DNA from: Citrobacter farmeri
Lineage (GTDB): Bacteria > Pseudomonadota > Gammaproteobacteria > Enterobacterales > Enterobacteriaceae
DNA length: 64,000 nt
Assembly: GCF_019048065.1 (NCBI RefSeq)
Contig: NZ_CP077291.1
Span: 2,852,001-2,916,000 of the forward strand
Direction: 5' to 3'
Shown: in pieces, positions 17,861 to 27,873 of the stretch
How the letters are laid out: each line of letters begins with the position of its first letter
Numbering within the stretch: position 1 is the stretch's first letter
Notes under the pieces: generated by a model
Database searches by the model: none
What the model was told of the DNA's origin: nothing
The model's input: the letters and a program-made list of their open reading frames with translations, nothing else
Program-made: the position numbers and the translations under genes

Positions 17861-18393
17861 TTGTCCTTCACGGGTTGCAGCGTCAGGTGATTATTGCCCG
17901 CCTCAAGAATGCGCGGTTTGTCAGGATCCAGCTCTTCGCGCTCCATCACCAGTTTCCAGGTGTTGTTCGCCATATCCGGATAACGGAACAGCCCGGCCAC
18001 GGCCACGAACTTCGCATCGGCTTCCATCGGCATATCCAGGCTCGCATCGCCGCCCGGCTTTATCACTACATCGCGCGCGGCCAGCAAATCGGCTTTTAAA
18101 AGGGTGTCGCCATCCTTGAGTAACTGCTGGTACACCGTCTTGTCAAAGGTCTTGCGATCTTTAAGCTGATAGATCCGCACGACGACCGGTTCGGATAATG
18201 AATTATTCTCACGGGCATCGGTATTCAGCGCTTCTCGTGCGGTAAAATCCAGATGCAGCGTTTTAATTTTCTTGTAAAACACAGAGGTTAAAGCGGATTT
18301 AGTTCCATCCGTAATGCTCTGCGTCAGGCCACACCCGGCCAGATTGAGTGCCAGCAGACAGAGCACGATTTTAGTCAAACTTGTACGTAACAC
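17857..18393 (-). CDS. tssJ: T6SS outer-membrane lipoprotein TssJ
   Basis: A 178-residue lipoprotein with a signal peptide (LRTSLTKIVLCLLALNLAGC) ending in lipobox LAGC. A beta-sandwich domain follows, containing VVVRIYQLKDRKTFD and YPDMANNTWKLVMER, typical of TssJ. It anchors the TssM-TssL complex to the outer membrane. I start it at GTG 18393, preceded by AAGGAAA and overlapping tssG by about 20 nt; the longer frame would push the signal peptide far from the N-terminus. Confidence 0.9.
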   Translation of the reverse strand: MLRTSLTKIVLCLLALNLAGCGLTQSITDGTKSALTSVFYKKIKTLHLDFTAREALNTDARENNSLSEPVVVRIYQLKDRKTFDKTVYQQLLKDGDTLLKADLLAARDVVIKPGGDASLDMPMEADAKFVAVAGLFRYPDMANNTWKLVMEREELDPDKPRILEAGNNHLTLQPVKDK

Positions 18394-19456
18394 GTCGGTT
18401 TCCTTGTTGTTGTGTTGCAGGCCGCAGGCCTCTGTAATAGCCCAGTTCCGTGGTAAAGGTTTTCGGGATATCATCGGGAAGCGTCTCGCCCTCCGCACCC
18501 AGCACGCCGTTCATCCCAAGCCAGAAAGCCCCCTCGCCCAACGGAGGAACCTTCAGCAAATGTGTACCGACCGTCAGCGTGATGCGCGCTTTAAACCGCC
18601 AGCCGAGATACACCCGCAGCATCACCAGAAAATCCTGATACAGCAGGCCATCCGGTTTCCAGCCCTGCGCTTCCTGTTCGTTATCTGTCGTGAGTGCAAT
18701 GAGTAACTGGCTGTTCGCATCCATCGCTTCGTCACCCAGGGGCGTATTGCCATCGAGCAGAAAATCCTCATCGCCATAAAAACCCAGCGGCTGGCTGAGG
18801 TCTACCGGACGTAAACAGTAAGGACTGGTTTTTACCGTGGTATCGGGTGCCAGCAGGCTGACCAGCGCCTGCATCCCTTCCTGGGTTTTACCGGGCTGGC
18901 GCAGCACGCCGAGTAACGCCAGAAAGCGCGACACGGGCGTGGCGATGTGGTTAGCCGTTCCGGGAATACCCAGCCCCACCAGTCCCAGCAGTGATTGAGA
19001 AATGCTGTCCGTTCCGCCCGCCTCAAAGGTGGCCGGGTAGGAGTATTTACGCCAGATGCGGTAAAACTGCGTCAGAATGCGGTGGCTAAAGATATCGAGA
19101 AAACCCTGCAGCGCCTCATGCCCTTCCCTGCGCTGGGTAATGTCATCCAGATACGCCGTCGGCAACGGCGAGTCAACGCCATACATTCCCATAAAAGTGG
19201 TGCGAATAACCGGCGGTTTACTGTCGTCCTCTTCATCGTATTCGACCGCTTTCAGTTCGCTTGCCGGAAAACCCATTCCCGGATGAGGCGCAAACCGCAC
19301 CGGATCGTCTGAGGGATGCGTTGTCGAACCTATCAGTGGTTTTCCGGGCTGGCACTTTTCCAGCAACTGGCAAAAACGATAGAAGTTAATGCGGTGAAGG
19401 TCGGCTTCCAGCCGCGGGGTCAGCCGGGAATGCGGCGGTTGTGCTTCTCTTCCCAT
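18371..19456 (-). CDS. tssG: T6SS baseplate protein TssG
   Basis: A 361-residue TssG/ImpH (VasB) protein with the early LHRINFYRFCQLLE segment, the MGMYGVDSPLPTAYLDDI motif and the late LGMNGVLGAEGETLPDDIP region. It forms the baseplate wedge with TssF, TssE and TssK. It overlaps the end of tssF by 37 nt and the start of tssJ by about 20 nt. Confidence 0.92.
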   Translation of the reverse strand: MGREAQPPHSRLTPRLEADLHRINFYRFCQLLEKCQPGKPLIGSTTHPSDDPVRFAPHPGMGFPASELKAVEYDEEDDSKPPVIRTTFMGMYGVDSPLPTAYLDDITQRREGHEALQGFLDIFSHRILTQFYRIWRKYSYPATFEAGGTDSISQSLLGLVGLGIPGTANHIATPVSRFLALLGVLRQPGKTQEGMQALVSLLAPDTTVKTSPYCLRPVDLSQPLGFYGDEDFLLDGNTPLGDEAMDANSQLLIALTTDNEQEAQGWKPDGLLYQDFLVMLRVYLGWRFKARITLTVGTHLLKVPPLGEGAFWLGMNGVLGAEGETLPDDIPKTFTTELGYYRGLRPATQQQGNRRVTYKFD

Positions 19457-21174
19457 TCCAGACGTTCTCCGGTCGGTTGCAGGATGATAATCAGGCGGTT
19501 AAACAGATAGATGTCGGTGTAGAGCGCAAAGAAACGGCTCAGCATCTCACCGAACAGGCAGATGTCGCCGCGCCCGGCAAAACCATGGCTGTCGAGCGTC
19601 ACTTCAATCTGCACGCCACGTACCAGATAGCCCTGCTCGAAGCGTTCCGTTTCGCTGTGTTTCACATCAATAATGGCCTCCAGGCGACGACGGTTCATTT
19701 CGCTGTCGGTCCACTCATACAGCGCAAGGGTGCCACGCAATACGTCTGCATTATCCATCATCGACAGAAATCCACTGCCGAGATGGCTCAGTACGCGCCA
19801 GTGAAAACGGTCCCGATCCGGTGGATAGCAGGGCAGCGTCGGGGCGCAGAAGTTACGCACGCCAACACTGACCGAAGTGGTTTTTATCACCGTATCGAGC
19901 ACGGTACTTTGCAGCGCCCGGCGTGGCAGTTGGCCGTTGGTGCCGGTCAGCGTCAGCGACAGGCTTTCATCTTCCGGCACGGTGTGGTTGTCAAAGGCTT
20001 CGCCACCAAGAATAAGCCAGGTGTTGTGCAGGCCGGACGGTCCGCGACGCACGCGGGTGTGGTAGTAATACTCCGGTGCCTGATGACGCATCATCCCGCC
20101 TTTATGGCGGAAGCTCGAAAACGGCACATAAGTATGCTGGCTGGAAGACATCACCGAGTCCACCGCATAAATTTCAGTATGGCCATCCTGCACGCGCATC
20201 GGACGCAGCATGTATTCGGTTTGCAGGGAGTTAAGCGTCACCGGGTCAGACTCCAGCGGGAACAGGTTAATCACCGGCACACAGTTCAGGCGCAGATGTT
20301 TCTCCGTAAAGCTGAAGTCATGCTCCCAGCGTTCCGCCAGCACCACGTCGATTTCAAACCACGGCAGTTGTGCCGGAAATGCCACGCGATCCAGCCCGCA
20401 CAGGCCGGTGAACATGAATTTCTCGCGGAAGGTAAAGTACTCCAGCAGCAGTTGATATCCACTGAAACTGCTGCTGCCTTTGGGCCACAGGGTATCGTCA
20501 TCACCAAAACCCAGCGCGGTGAAATGCCCCTCGAACGGCCTTCCATCCACATCGCCCGGCAGACGCAGCCTCATTCGGGCAACATTCATGGTGAACGCTT
20601 CATGCATAGCGCAGGCCAGCGGTGCATCGGCGTTTAAGTACAGCGGAAGACGACTGAGATCGATCTCACTCCAGTCTGCGAGCTGGCTGCAGTTGAAGCG
20701 CAGGTTCACCACTGAACGTCCGTCGGGATCGGTCGTCAACGCCGCCTTGTCGAGCGCAAGCGGCTGAAGATTGATTTCCTGGGTCGTGGTGTAGCGACAG
20801 CGCGTGCCTTTTTCACCAATCGGCCTTGAGAGTACCTCAAAGCCTTTGGCAATGCGCATCTGCTCTTTCATTCCACGCCAGTCCGGCGTGAATTCGACCA
20901 CCGACATTGACGGAATGGTGCGCAAATAATGCGGCCACAGCAGGCTGACCAGCCCTTCGGTCAGCTCTGGTAAATCATCATCCAGCTTCTCGCGAAGCCT
21001 GCCCATCAGGAAGGCAAAGCCCTCGAACAGGCGCTCCACGTACGGGTCGCGTGCACCCGCTTTATCAAGATTGAGCATCGCCGCCCGGTCCGGATGGGCA
21101 CGGGCAAACTCTTCACCGGCTTCAAGCAGGTAGCGCATTTCAGCGTCGTAATAACGCAGGGTTATGTCGTCCAT
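19420..21174 (-). CDS. tssF: T6SS baseplate protein TssF
   Basis: A 584-residue TssF/ImpG (VasA) protein. It starts YYDAEMRYLLEAGEEFARAHPDRAAML, followed by YVERLFEGFAFLMGRLREKLDDDLPELTEGLV, the signature of the family. TssF is the main wedge protein of the baseplate. A 26-bp gap separates it from tssA upstream. Long open frames on the opposite strand here (about 19441-20637) are codon-bias shadows. Confidence 0.93.
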   Translation of the reverse strand: MDDITLRYYDAEMRYLLEAGEEFARAHPDRAAMLNLDKAGARDPYVERLFEGFAFLMGRLREKLDDDLPELTEGLVSLLWPHYLRTIPSMSVVEFTPDWRGMKEQMRIAKGFEVLSRPIGEKGTRCRYTTTQEINLQPLALDKAALTTDPDGRSVVNLRFNCSQLADWSEIDLSRLPLYLNADAPLACAMHEAFTMNVARMRLRLPGDVDGRPFEGHFTALGFGDDDTLWPKGSSSFSGYQLLLEYFTFREKFMFTGLCGLDRVAFPAQLPWFEIDVVLAERWEHDFSFTEKHLRLNCVPVINLFPLESDPVTLNSLQTEYMLRPMRVQDGHTEIYAVDSVMSSSQHTYVPFSSFRHKGGMMRHQAPEYYYHTRVRRGPSGLHNTWLILGGEAFDNHTVPEDESLSLTLTGTNGQLPRRALQSTVLDTVIKTTSVSVGVRNFCAPTLPCYPPDRDRFHWRVLSHLGSGFLSMMDNADVLRGTLALYEWTDSEMNRRRLEAIIDVKHSETERFEQGYLVRGVQIEVTLDSHGFAGRGDICLFGEMLSRFFALYTDIYLFNRLIIILQPTGERLEWEEKHNRRIPG

Positions 21175-21200
21175 AATTTTTATAATCTTTAATTTGAGTA

Positions 21201-22793
21201 TCAGCTACACAGCACTGTGGCCCGTGCAGGATCAAGTGCAATCAGCCCGGACAGTAACGAATCCATTTCAGGCTGCAGGCGGGTTTTATCAGCCTCACTA
21301 CGTCCTGCCTTGCTGCGCAGCAGTTTGAGTCTGCGGGCTTTGACTTCAAACATCAGTTCGGGCGTCCATTGTTCAAGCGTGAGTTTACGGGCGCTGCCGT
21401 CAAGTTCACCCAGCAGATGCAATGCCATTTCGTTTTTGCCGTACTGCTCGCTCACCCGCGCCATCAGCAAGCGCATCAACCATCTGTCACGGGTAGAGGT
21501 ATAACCCGGGCGAGCCTGTAACCAGTTGAGCGCCGCTTCAATACCTTCACTGTCAGCTTTCGCCAGCACTTCCGGCTCCAGCATCAACACATCATCGCCC
21601 GAAGAGAGAGCGGCGGTAACGGGCTCATCTTTCCAGCCAGCAACATCGTCCAGCACCTTTTCATTAATCCAGTTCAGGGTGACTTCATCCGCAAAAGGAG
21701 TACCGTCGCTGAATGCCAGCGCGTCCAGCCCCGGCAAACGGGTCAGCAGCCCTTTCAGGCCATTGCACAGGATGTCTGCCCGAACGCTGTCATTATCCAT
21801 TTTTACCAGCGCCTGCCAGGTATACCACTGCACGTCCAGCCACAGGTGATTCACCCCCTGCGCCAGCAGCATGTCTGAATGATCCAGTAGTTCTGACCAG
21901 CTTTTTTGCAGATACAGACGTTTCAGATGCGCTTTGTTGTCAGGCTTCGGCGGGGCCAGCCGGGTTCGCCCGGCGGCATCCAGCGGGGGAAGCTCCGTCA
22001 GCGTGTCCCAGCGGACGCTCTTAAGCAAATGATGCCCGGCAAGCCAGCCACCGGGCCGATCGCGCAGATATTTCGCCAGCACTTTGGCCTGATCGAGTAA
22101 ATCCCTTCCTGATGTAACAGCGTTCATTACGGGCGCTGAAGAGGCTGTCGCTACAGGCGCATGACTGTCTTCGCGACTGGTTTGCGGCACCAGCGTATTG
22201 GTGCCACCGCTTTGTATTAATCGGTTATCCAGCGCCTGGTATAATCCGCCAAGCTCAGGCCGGGCGCTCTCTTCAAAGGTTTGAAGTGTCTGTTCCACCA
22301 GCAGCAATGCCGCGGCGATCCGCCGCATCACCGACATATCCACTTCGGGACAAAGGGACAGACTGTCCGTCATTCGGCTGCAGCCAAGCCATTCCAGGGC
22401 TGATTTACGGCTACGATCGCGCTGCGGATGCAGACGGGTACCGAACCGCTCCAGCATTGCCGCCAGAAGCTCAACGCCCTCCACCAGCCCGGACTCACCG
22501 TCCTGATGCAGACGAGCCCAGACATAGAAAGTGATAACACGCAGATCCTTACAGGTACTGGTCAGCAGCTTTTCCGAAAGCGTGCAAATCAGGCCGGTAT
22601 CAATGCCGGAGAGCTTGTTAACCTCTTCGCGAATGCGCTGAAAATCATCGTCATAACCCGGGTCTTCTCCAACGGGCTGATGACTGTCGATGGGGACCAG
22701 CCAACGCTCCCAGTCCGCTGCATGTGAGCGAGCTTCAGCCAGGAGTTGTTCTTCTCCAACGCCGCTGGCGAGGAGTAAGTTTTGTAATGTCAT
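21201..22793 (-). CDS. tssA: T6SS protein TssA (ImpA N-terminal family)
   Basis: A 530-residue TssA with the N-terminal ImpA_N domain (GEDPGYDDDFQRIREEVNKLSGIDTGLI; later YVWARLHQDGESGLVEGVELLAAMLERFGTRLHPQRDRSRKSALEWL) and a long helical C-terminal region typical of the large TssA class. TssA primes baseplate assembly and sheath growth. Its start overlaps the tssM stop as TAATG. The window has a second TssA-like protein, the membrane-anchored VasL/TagA type. Confidence 0.88.
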   Translation of the reverse strand: MTLQNLLLASGVGEEQLLAEARSHAADWERWLVPIDSHQPVGEDPGYDDDFQRIREEVNKLSGIDTGLICTLSEKLLTSTCKDLRVITFYVWARLHQDGESGLVEGVELLAAMLERFGTRLHPQRDRSRKSALEWLGCSRMTDSLSLCPEVDMSVMRRIAAALLLVEQTLQTFEESARPELGGLYQALDNRLIQSGGTNTLVPQTSREDSHAPVATASSAPVMNAVTSGRDLLDQAKVLAKYLRDRPGGWLAGHHLLKSVRWDTLTELPPLDAAGRTRLAPPKPDNKAHLKRLYLQKSWSELLDHSDMLLAQGVNHLWLDVQWYTWQALVKMDNDSVRADILCNGLKGLLTRLPGLDALAFSDGTPFADEVTLNWINEKVLDDVAGWKDEPVTAALSSGDDVLMLEPEVLAKADSEGIEAALNWLQARPGYTSTRDRWLMRLLMARVSEQYGKNEMALHLLGELDGSARKLTLEQWTPELMFEVKARRLKLLRSKAGRSEADKTRLQPEMDSLLSGLIALDPARATVLCS

Positions 22794-25700
22794 TATTCTT
22801 CTGTCTCCTCCATGTCAGAGGCATCCGTACGGGTGGTAAAAGCCTGGGCCGCAGCCGTCGCATCCACACTAAAAATCTGTCCAGGAAGGCTGAAATCACG
22901 CAAATCGAGAAGAGTCAGCGGGCCTTTGCCCAGCTGTGAGCGCAGCACCCACTGCAGCGTGCGGCCATCCGGTGCGGTGAAGCTCATCATCCACTGGCTG
23001 CGGTCCAGTTGTTGACGCTTGCCCTGGTCCAGCCAACGAATAAATCCCCAGGTTCCGCTGTAATCACCGAACAGACGCGCTCCCGCGCTGGTCGAGGTCC
23101 AGGTCAGCATAGTTCCCGGTTTCCAGGTATCGCCTGGCCAGCGGAAGGACTGCCAGTCGGCCATCTGGTTGAAATAGTGCAACTGCTGCCCGTCGATGGT
23201 CAGATGGGTTTCCACCACCTGCGCAGCAGGGCGAGCCTGTAGCTCAAAACTGATCCCCTGGCTGCCGTCAGTAAACAGAATATCTGACAGCTGGCTCAGT
23301 TGATTCACTGCTCTGAGGAAGGCCGGATTGAACGTCAGCCCCTGGCTGTGCGCGTTGTCCGGTACCCAGAGGCTACCTTCTTTGTGCAGCACGCCGTTGA
23401 GTTCGGTAGTCAGGAATCTGTCGATACGACCGCTGTCTTTACGCACAAACTCCGCCAGCATCGGCAAAGAGGCGTCACTTTTGCTCACCGCAAATGGGAA
23501 GCGGCCATCAAAGGCCGTGCGCCAGTTCGCCACCACAGAGCGATTCCACCTGTCGTTCAGGCTGGCGGCCGATGGCTGCAGAACCATTTCCCAGGCCTGC
23601 GTCAGCGGCTGCACAAATAATGTACGGCCAAAACCGCTCCACTCTTCACCCAGGCTCGCGGCCATCAGGCTGCCATACTGCCGGGTATCGGTCAGATCGA
23701 CGCTTTTCCCCTGGAACACGGTTTGGGCCAGCGTCTGCATCATCGCCTGTGGGTCAGAGGCACTGGCCACTTGTTGCAGACGCAGGCGCACGCGGGTAAT
23801 ACGGGTCAGATACGTCTGCAGGCTCAACGTGCTGTCCGCAGACATCACGTTGCTGGCCTTGTTCTTGCCCATCAGCGTCAGTAGTGGCCCGAAGGTGTCA
23901 TCAAGCGGTCCCTGAGGCCCGGCAGCACTCTGATCGATGGCAGGTTTGTCTTTTCTGTCGATCAGGTCTTTCGCTGATTGGATAAGAGAATCTGATATCC
24001 CTTCCATCTGCTGCCCGGTCTGGCCTTGCCAGGCCAGCGTGTTCATCAGCGCAATCACTGGCGATTGACGGACGTCGCTCATCAGCGTCAGTTGGTCAGT
24101 GACATCGGCGATGTTGCTGACCGGGTTCCAGTGCAGACTGTTGAGGAAATTAAGCCAGCTTCCGGCAAAGTCGGTGAAGTAGCGCTCTGTCAGACGCGCT
24201 TTTAGTGCTTCCGGCGACAAATCTGAGGAGACCGATTTCCGGCTGTCACTCAGCACCCAGTCAATTTCATCCCGGCGAGAGTTTGCCGCTTTTTCGATAG
24301 CCTGCTGAATGCCGCCTTCCCAGGCCTGGCGGGTGAACATGCCCGGCACCACCTCATCAGTCGCGAACAAACGACGGGCATCGGTGCCACTGGTCATGTC
24401 TTCCAGTGAAACATCAGCAAAGTTGCGACGCACGGATTTGAGCATGTTCTCATACAGCGTGCTTTCCGCGTTGCGACGGCCAATTTGCTGCAACAGGACC
24501 TGTCGGCTTTGACTGACCAGTTGCACATCCGGTGTGATTTTCCACTGCGGCTGCTTTGGCAGTTCGGTAATATAAAACGCCCACAAATCCGGCGACAGGC
24601 TCTGCCACAGCCCGGTGGATATGCCCATTCGCGTCGGCTGCACGGCTTTCAGGGTCTGCGCGTAAAACGCACCGTCGGCTTTATCCGGACGGGCCATCAT
24701 CAGCCAGGCTTTCAACTGGTCATAACCGGGTTTCGCCAGTTGCATGCGCTGGTCACTGTTGGGTGCAGAATTTACCAGCGCAGAAAGCTTCTGCATCAGT
24801 GCCGCACTGGCCGGATCGCGGATCAGGCGGTTATTCGCCACGCCGTACCAGGGCAGCATCGCGTCGAGCAATTGCGGGTTATGGTCGAGGCCAAAACGCT
24901 GAAACCAGGGCGTGCCGTCCTGCATATGATGTCGCAGGCGACCGGCATCATTACGCAGGTCGTGCAGCGCCGTCAGTTGATAATCAGAAACGGAAGGATG
25001 TTCAACCAGCGTGTGCGCTTTGTTCGCCACCGAGGCAATCTGCTGCCAGTTGAGCGCAAAAGAGAGCACCATCCCGGCGCCCCAAACGCCGATCACCGCC
25101 ATCACGGCCCATGCCAGCGTCTGCTCCCACGCCATGCCGACACGGCGGCCCCGTACCCGCATGCAGTCTTCTGTCACCCCCTGCCAGATGGCCGGGAAGG
25201 TGATCGCGTGCTGGTGCGCAGAAAGCGTTGTGGTTTCGGTAGTGTCTGCCAGGGGGTTTTCAGGCTTATCTGCCAGACTGAACATCAGGCCGCGCAGAGG
25301 AACACGTTGCTGCGAACTGTACAGCCACGGCGTCAGGCGCGAGGCCCAGCGCTGGCTTCCCCCCTGCTCAAACTGCTGTGCCAGGCGTAACAGAAAATCG
25401 TAGCGCGGGTTTTCCGCAATCTGCGAAAGCCCCTGTTCACGCAACTGCGCCAGCAATTTATCGAACTGAGGAGCAATATCTTCCGGCATCGCGCGCAGTG
25501 GCAACGTCACGCCGACCGTCTGAGGCTTACGCCCCGCCTGCGACCAGGCGCTGTCGCACAACTGCCACAGATAAACCGGCGCGGAGTAGTGCAACGCATC
25601 GCCTGTTTTCTCAAGCCCGCGCAGATCGTTGTCGCTTATCTGCGGCGTGAGGTTCTGACCTTCAGCTATCACGCGAACAATCCCGTCAAGCGGGCGCCCA

Positions 25701-26254
25701 CGGCGTAGCTTGCGGAGTGCCGAGTATTTTTCAGTATCAATTTCTGATGACAGACTTCCGCCGTATATCAGTACGGTACGGTCGCCTTCCAGCCACTGGC
25801 TGGTTCGCAGTCCTGGGATCAATTGTTCGATAGCGGCTTCATCACCTGTGACGAGCAGCAGGCGGACTTTGCGACGCCAGAAGAAACCGTAGCGACGGTT
25901 TAAATGAGCTTTTATCTGGGTTAAAGCGACAACCGCGGGAGAATGTTTGTCGTTTTTTAACTTGGGAACTTTTACGCTACTACCACCAGATGATATTTTT
26001 GCTTTGCGGTAAGCCTTTTTTCCGAACAGATAAGTTGAGATAAAAAAGGCAATAATAAATAGCAGCAATCCACCAGTCAGGACCATTGAGAGAAATAGCA
26101 ATCTCTCTTGCCAGACAGAATCAGTGGAAATACCTAACTGAGCGGGATCGTTTCTGAGAATAAAGCATACAAGGATTCCCAAAAATAAAAAAACAAAAAA
26201 AATAAACCACAGCTGAAAGGTTGTGCTTTTAAGTCCTTGTATAATACGTTTCAC
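22793..26254 (-). CDS. tssM: T6SS inner-membrane protein TssM (IcmF/VasK)
   Basis: A 1,153-residue TssM. Two N-terminal transmembrane helices (about residues 10-75), a third near residue 410 (WAVMAVIGVWGAGMVLSFAL), then the long IcmF-related and C-terminal periplasmic domains. It spans the envelope and joins TssL to TssJ. The nucleotide-binding region reads KVRLLLVTGDEAAIEQLIPGL, lacking a canonical GxxGxGKS/T P-loop. I start at GTG 26254 with GGGAG 6 nt upstream; an in-frame TTG at 26308 lacks such a site. Confidence 0.92.
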   Translation of the reverse strand: MKRIIQGLKSTTFQLWFIFFVFLFLGILVCFILRNDPAQLGISTDSVWQERLLFLSMVLTGGLLLFIIAFFISTYLFGKKAYRKAKISSGGSSVKVPKLKNDKHSPAVVALTQIKAHLNRRYGFFWRRKVRLLLVTGDEAAIEQLIPGLRTSQWLEGDRTVLIYGGSLSSEIDTEKYSALRKLRRGRPLDGIVRVIAEGQNLTPQISDNDLRGLEKTGDALHYSAPVYLWQLCDSAWSQAGRKPQTVGVTLPLRAMPEDIAPQFDKLLAQLREQGLSQIAENPRYDFLLRLAQQFEQGGSQRWASRLTPWLYSSQQRVPLRGLMFSLADKPENPLADTTETTTLSAHQHAITFPAIWQGVTEDCMRVRGRRVGMAWEQTLAWAVMAVIGVWGAGMVLSFALNWQQIASVANKAHTLVEHPSVSDYQLTALHDLRNDAGRLRHHMQDGTPWFQRFGLDHNPQLLDAMLPWYGVANNRLIRDPASAALMQKLSALVNSAPNSDQRMQLAKPGYDQLKAWLMMARPDKADGAFYAQTLKAVQPTRMGISTGLWQSLSPDLWAFYITELPKQPQWKITPDVQLVSQSRQVLLQQIGRRNAESTLYENMLKSVRRNFADVSLEDMTSGTDARRLFATDEVVPGMFTRQAWEGGIQQAIEKAANSRRDEIDWVLSDSRKSVSSDLSPEALKARLTERYFTDFAGSWLNFLNSLHWNPVSNIADVTDQLTLMSDVRQSPVIALMNTLAWQGQTGQQMEGISDSLIQSAKDLIDRKDKPAIDQSAAGPQGPLDDTFGPLLTLMGKNKASNVMSADSTLSLQTYLTRITRVRLRLQQVASASDPQAMMQTLAQTVFQGKSVDLTDTRQYGSLMAASLGEEWSGFGRTLFVQPLTQAWEMVLQPSAASLNDRWNRSVVANWRTAFDGRFPFAVSKSDASLPMLAEFVRKDSGRIDRFLTTELNGVLHKEGSLWVPDNAHSQGLTFNPAFLRAVNQLSQLSDILFTDGSQGISFELQARPAAQVVETHLTIDGQQLHYFNQMADWQSFRWPGDTWKPGTMLTWTSTSAGARLFGDYSGTWGFIRWLDQGKRQQLDRSQWMMSFTAPDGRTLQWVLRSQLGKGPLTLLDLRDFSLPGQIFSVDATAAAQAFTTRTDASDMEETEE

Positions 26255-26332
26255 TTTTTTCTCCCGACACGAAACGACTGAACACTGATTAATCAGTGAC
26301 AGTGACAATCTGCAAACTGAAGGCAGTAAGAA

Positions 26333-27568
26333 TTATAATTTTTTCTGGGATGCCGATACTTGGGGATGAATAACTAAACAGTAGAATGATGCATTCTTGT
26401 CTGAAATGCTCATAACCAGCTGAGGGTTTGGAACAATATCCATGTTTTTAGCAGCCAGAGCCACTGCAAGCCATGGAGAAGTCACACCCGTATGACCGCT
26501 TTTCATATCAATATCGACCAAATGTTTATCGCCTTCTGCTCGTGGAAATTTTAGAGTGCTACTGGCCAAAAGAGACTGAACCTTGCTTTCAACTCCCATG
26601 CCTGCCAGCCACACAGAAGCAATATCCTCGGCCTGGGTTTTACCCCACTGTAATGCCTGTGAAACCGATGTGGAAATCTCTGCAGCATCTCTGGCAATTT
26701 CTGGTCGATGAATATAAGCAACGGCTGAATCATTATCAGAGACATCTTCAGCAACTTGAAACAGTAATGCAACTGCAGCCTCTCCCTCACCATCCGATAA
26801 TTCAGGTTGTAAATTGACAGACACTAGTAGTAAATCCGCAAAGGAATCAGGGGCATCTAACCAGTGATCGATATCCTTCAGGCCAAACTGTGATGAAATG
26901 TGAATTCTGGATGTGGAAAATAGATGCAAAATAAAGCTTTGAATGTATGCAAGTTCTTCCTTACTCAGAATATTTTCATACGCTATCTGCACCACAATGG
27001 TCAAAGTTCGATTAACATTACGTTGCTGAAGCGAATTCTGAATAGCTGACTCACTAAAAAGTTTATTCATTCTTTCAATGACGCGCTCGAAAAAGATCAA
27101 CCCCTCATCATTAAAACGCGCCAGAAAACTTACAGCTTGTGTATTTTTATCTACAACAGCAGGCAGAGCTAATCCCTGTGGCACAAGAAACTGCTGTGAA
27201 AGTGTTGTAGATTCCACAACATGTGGCAACTGCACACCAACACCTAGCAGCAGCAGCGATCGCTGCCCACGTCGGATTTCATTAGCAATATCCTGCTTGC
27301 GCTCATGATCCCATCCTGAAGCAGGCCATTCGACCGCGAGATATATCAACCAACGAATCCCAAGAAAAACAGCCCAAATCACAAGCGGTGCAGTAATAAA
27401 ACAGTGCCAGAACAAAGCCTCACGCACAACTTTCTGAGCGGGCCACAGCGACGAGGTAAGAAAACCGCCAAGCACTAAAAAAATAAGCAGTACCATCGAC
27501 CAGCGTTTTAAAGAAGGTGGCCGGTTGCGAGTTGCGGGTTCCGGAATGCGTGACAAATCAACTGGCAT
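26333..27568 (-). CDS. T6SS-cluster membrane protein of unknown function
   Basis: A 411-residue protein with two adjacent hydrophobic helices near the N-terminus (about residues 23-43, WSMVLLIFLVLGGFLTSSLW, and 55-78), then a soluble domain of about 330 residues with no motif I can name. Its start overlaps the PAAR stop as TAATG, and it lies 78 bp before tssM. Translational coupling with a PAAR tip gene and its place inside the core operon suggest a role in tip or effector loading or in the membrane complex. Function not assigned. Confidence 0.6.
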   Translation of the reverse strand: MPVDLSRIPEPATRNRPPSLKRWSMVLLIFLVLGGFLTSSLWPAQKVVREALFWHCFITAPLVIWAVFLGIRWLIYLAVEWPASGWDHERKQDIANEIRRGQRSLLLLGVGVQLPHVVESTTLSQQFLVPQGLALPAVVDKNTQAVSFLARFNDEGLIFFERVIERMNKLFSESAIQNSLQQRNVNRTLTIVVQIAYENILSKEELAYIQSFILHLFSTSRIHISSQFGLKDIDHWLDAPDSFADLLLVSVNLQPELSDGEGEAAVALLFQVAEDVSDNDSAVAYIHRPEIARDAAEISTSVSQALQWGKTQAEDIASVWLAGMGVESKVQSLLASSTLKFPRAEGDKHLVDIDMKSGHTGVTSPWLAVALAAKNMDIVPNPQLVMSISDKNASFYCLVIHPQVSASQKKL

Positions 27569-27834
27569 TATTTACTCGTTGTGACGTTAGTAAGAGACGA
27601 AATGAGAGTGCATCCGCAAGAGCATTTGTAGCCATGAAAGGCAACGGGGATACCGTTGTCTTTCATCGTAGGGTGCCCTTCAACAATTTTTGACGGGCTG
27701 TGCCCTTGAATGGGGCAGCTCACTGGGTCATTTAGTCTCGCCACACCAATACCGGCGAACTTCATTTTGGTAGAGCCTGACAGTACCTGGCCGCCACCGG
27801 TGTTTTTATCACCAATTCTGACAATGCCTTTCAT
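27568..27834 (-). CDS. T6SS PAAR-domain spike tip protein
   Basis: An 88-residue PAAR protein: MKGIVRIGDKNTGGGQVLSGS at the start, ARLNDPVSCPIQGHSPSKIVEGHPTMKDNGIPVAFHGYKCSCGCTLI later, with the Cys/His set that binds zinc at the tip cone. It caps the VgrG trimer. It is separated by about 39 bp from the immunity gene upstream and overlaps the unknown membrane protein gene downstream. Confidence 0.9.
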   Translation of the reverse strand: MKGIVRIGDKNTGGGQVLSGSTKMKFAGIGVARLNDPVSCPIQGHSPSKIVEGHPTMKDNGIPVAFHGYKCSCGCTLISSLTNVTTSK

Positions 27835-27873
27835 TTATCTACTCGCCCTTGTTTGTTGATTTGTTTTGCTTTG

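Noticed and set aside
19441..20637. Long plus-strand open frame (398 codons) opposite tssF
   Set aside because: It is fully antisense to a well-supported T6SS gene, has no family motif, and arises from the GC-rich codon use; the same holds for long opposite-strand frames in tssM and clpV.
26255..26308. Upstream TTG start for tssM
   Set aside because: GTG 26254 has a proper GGGAG site and puts the first transmembrane helix near the N-terminus; the TTG adds 18 residues without a ribosome site.
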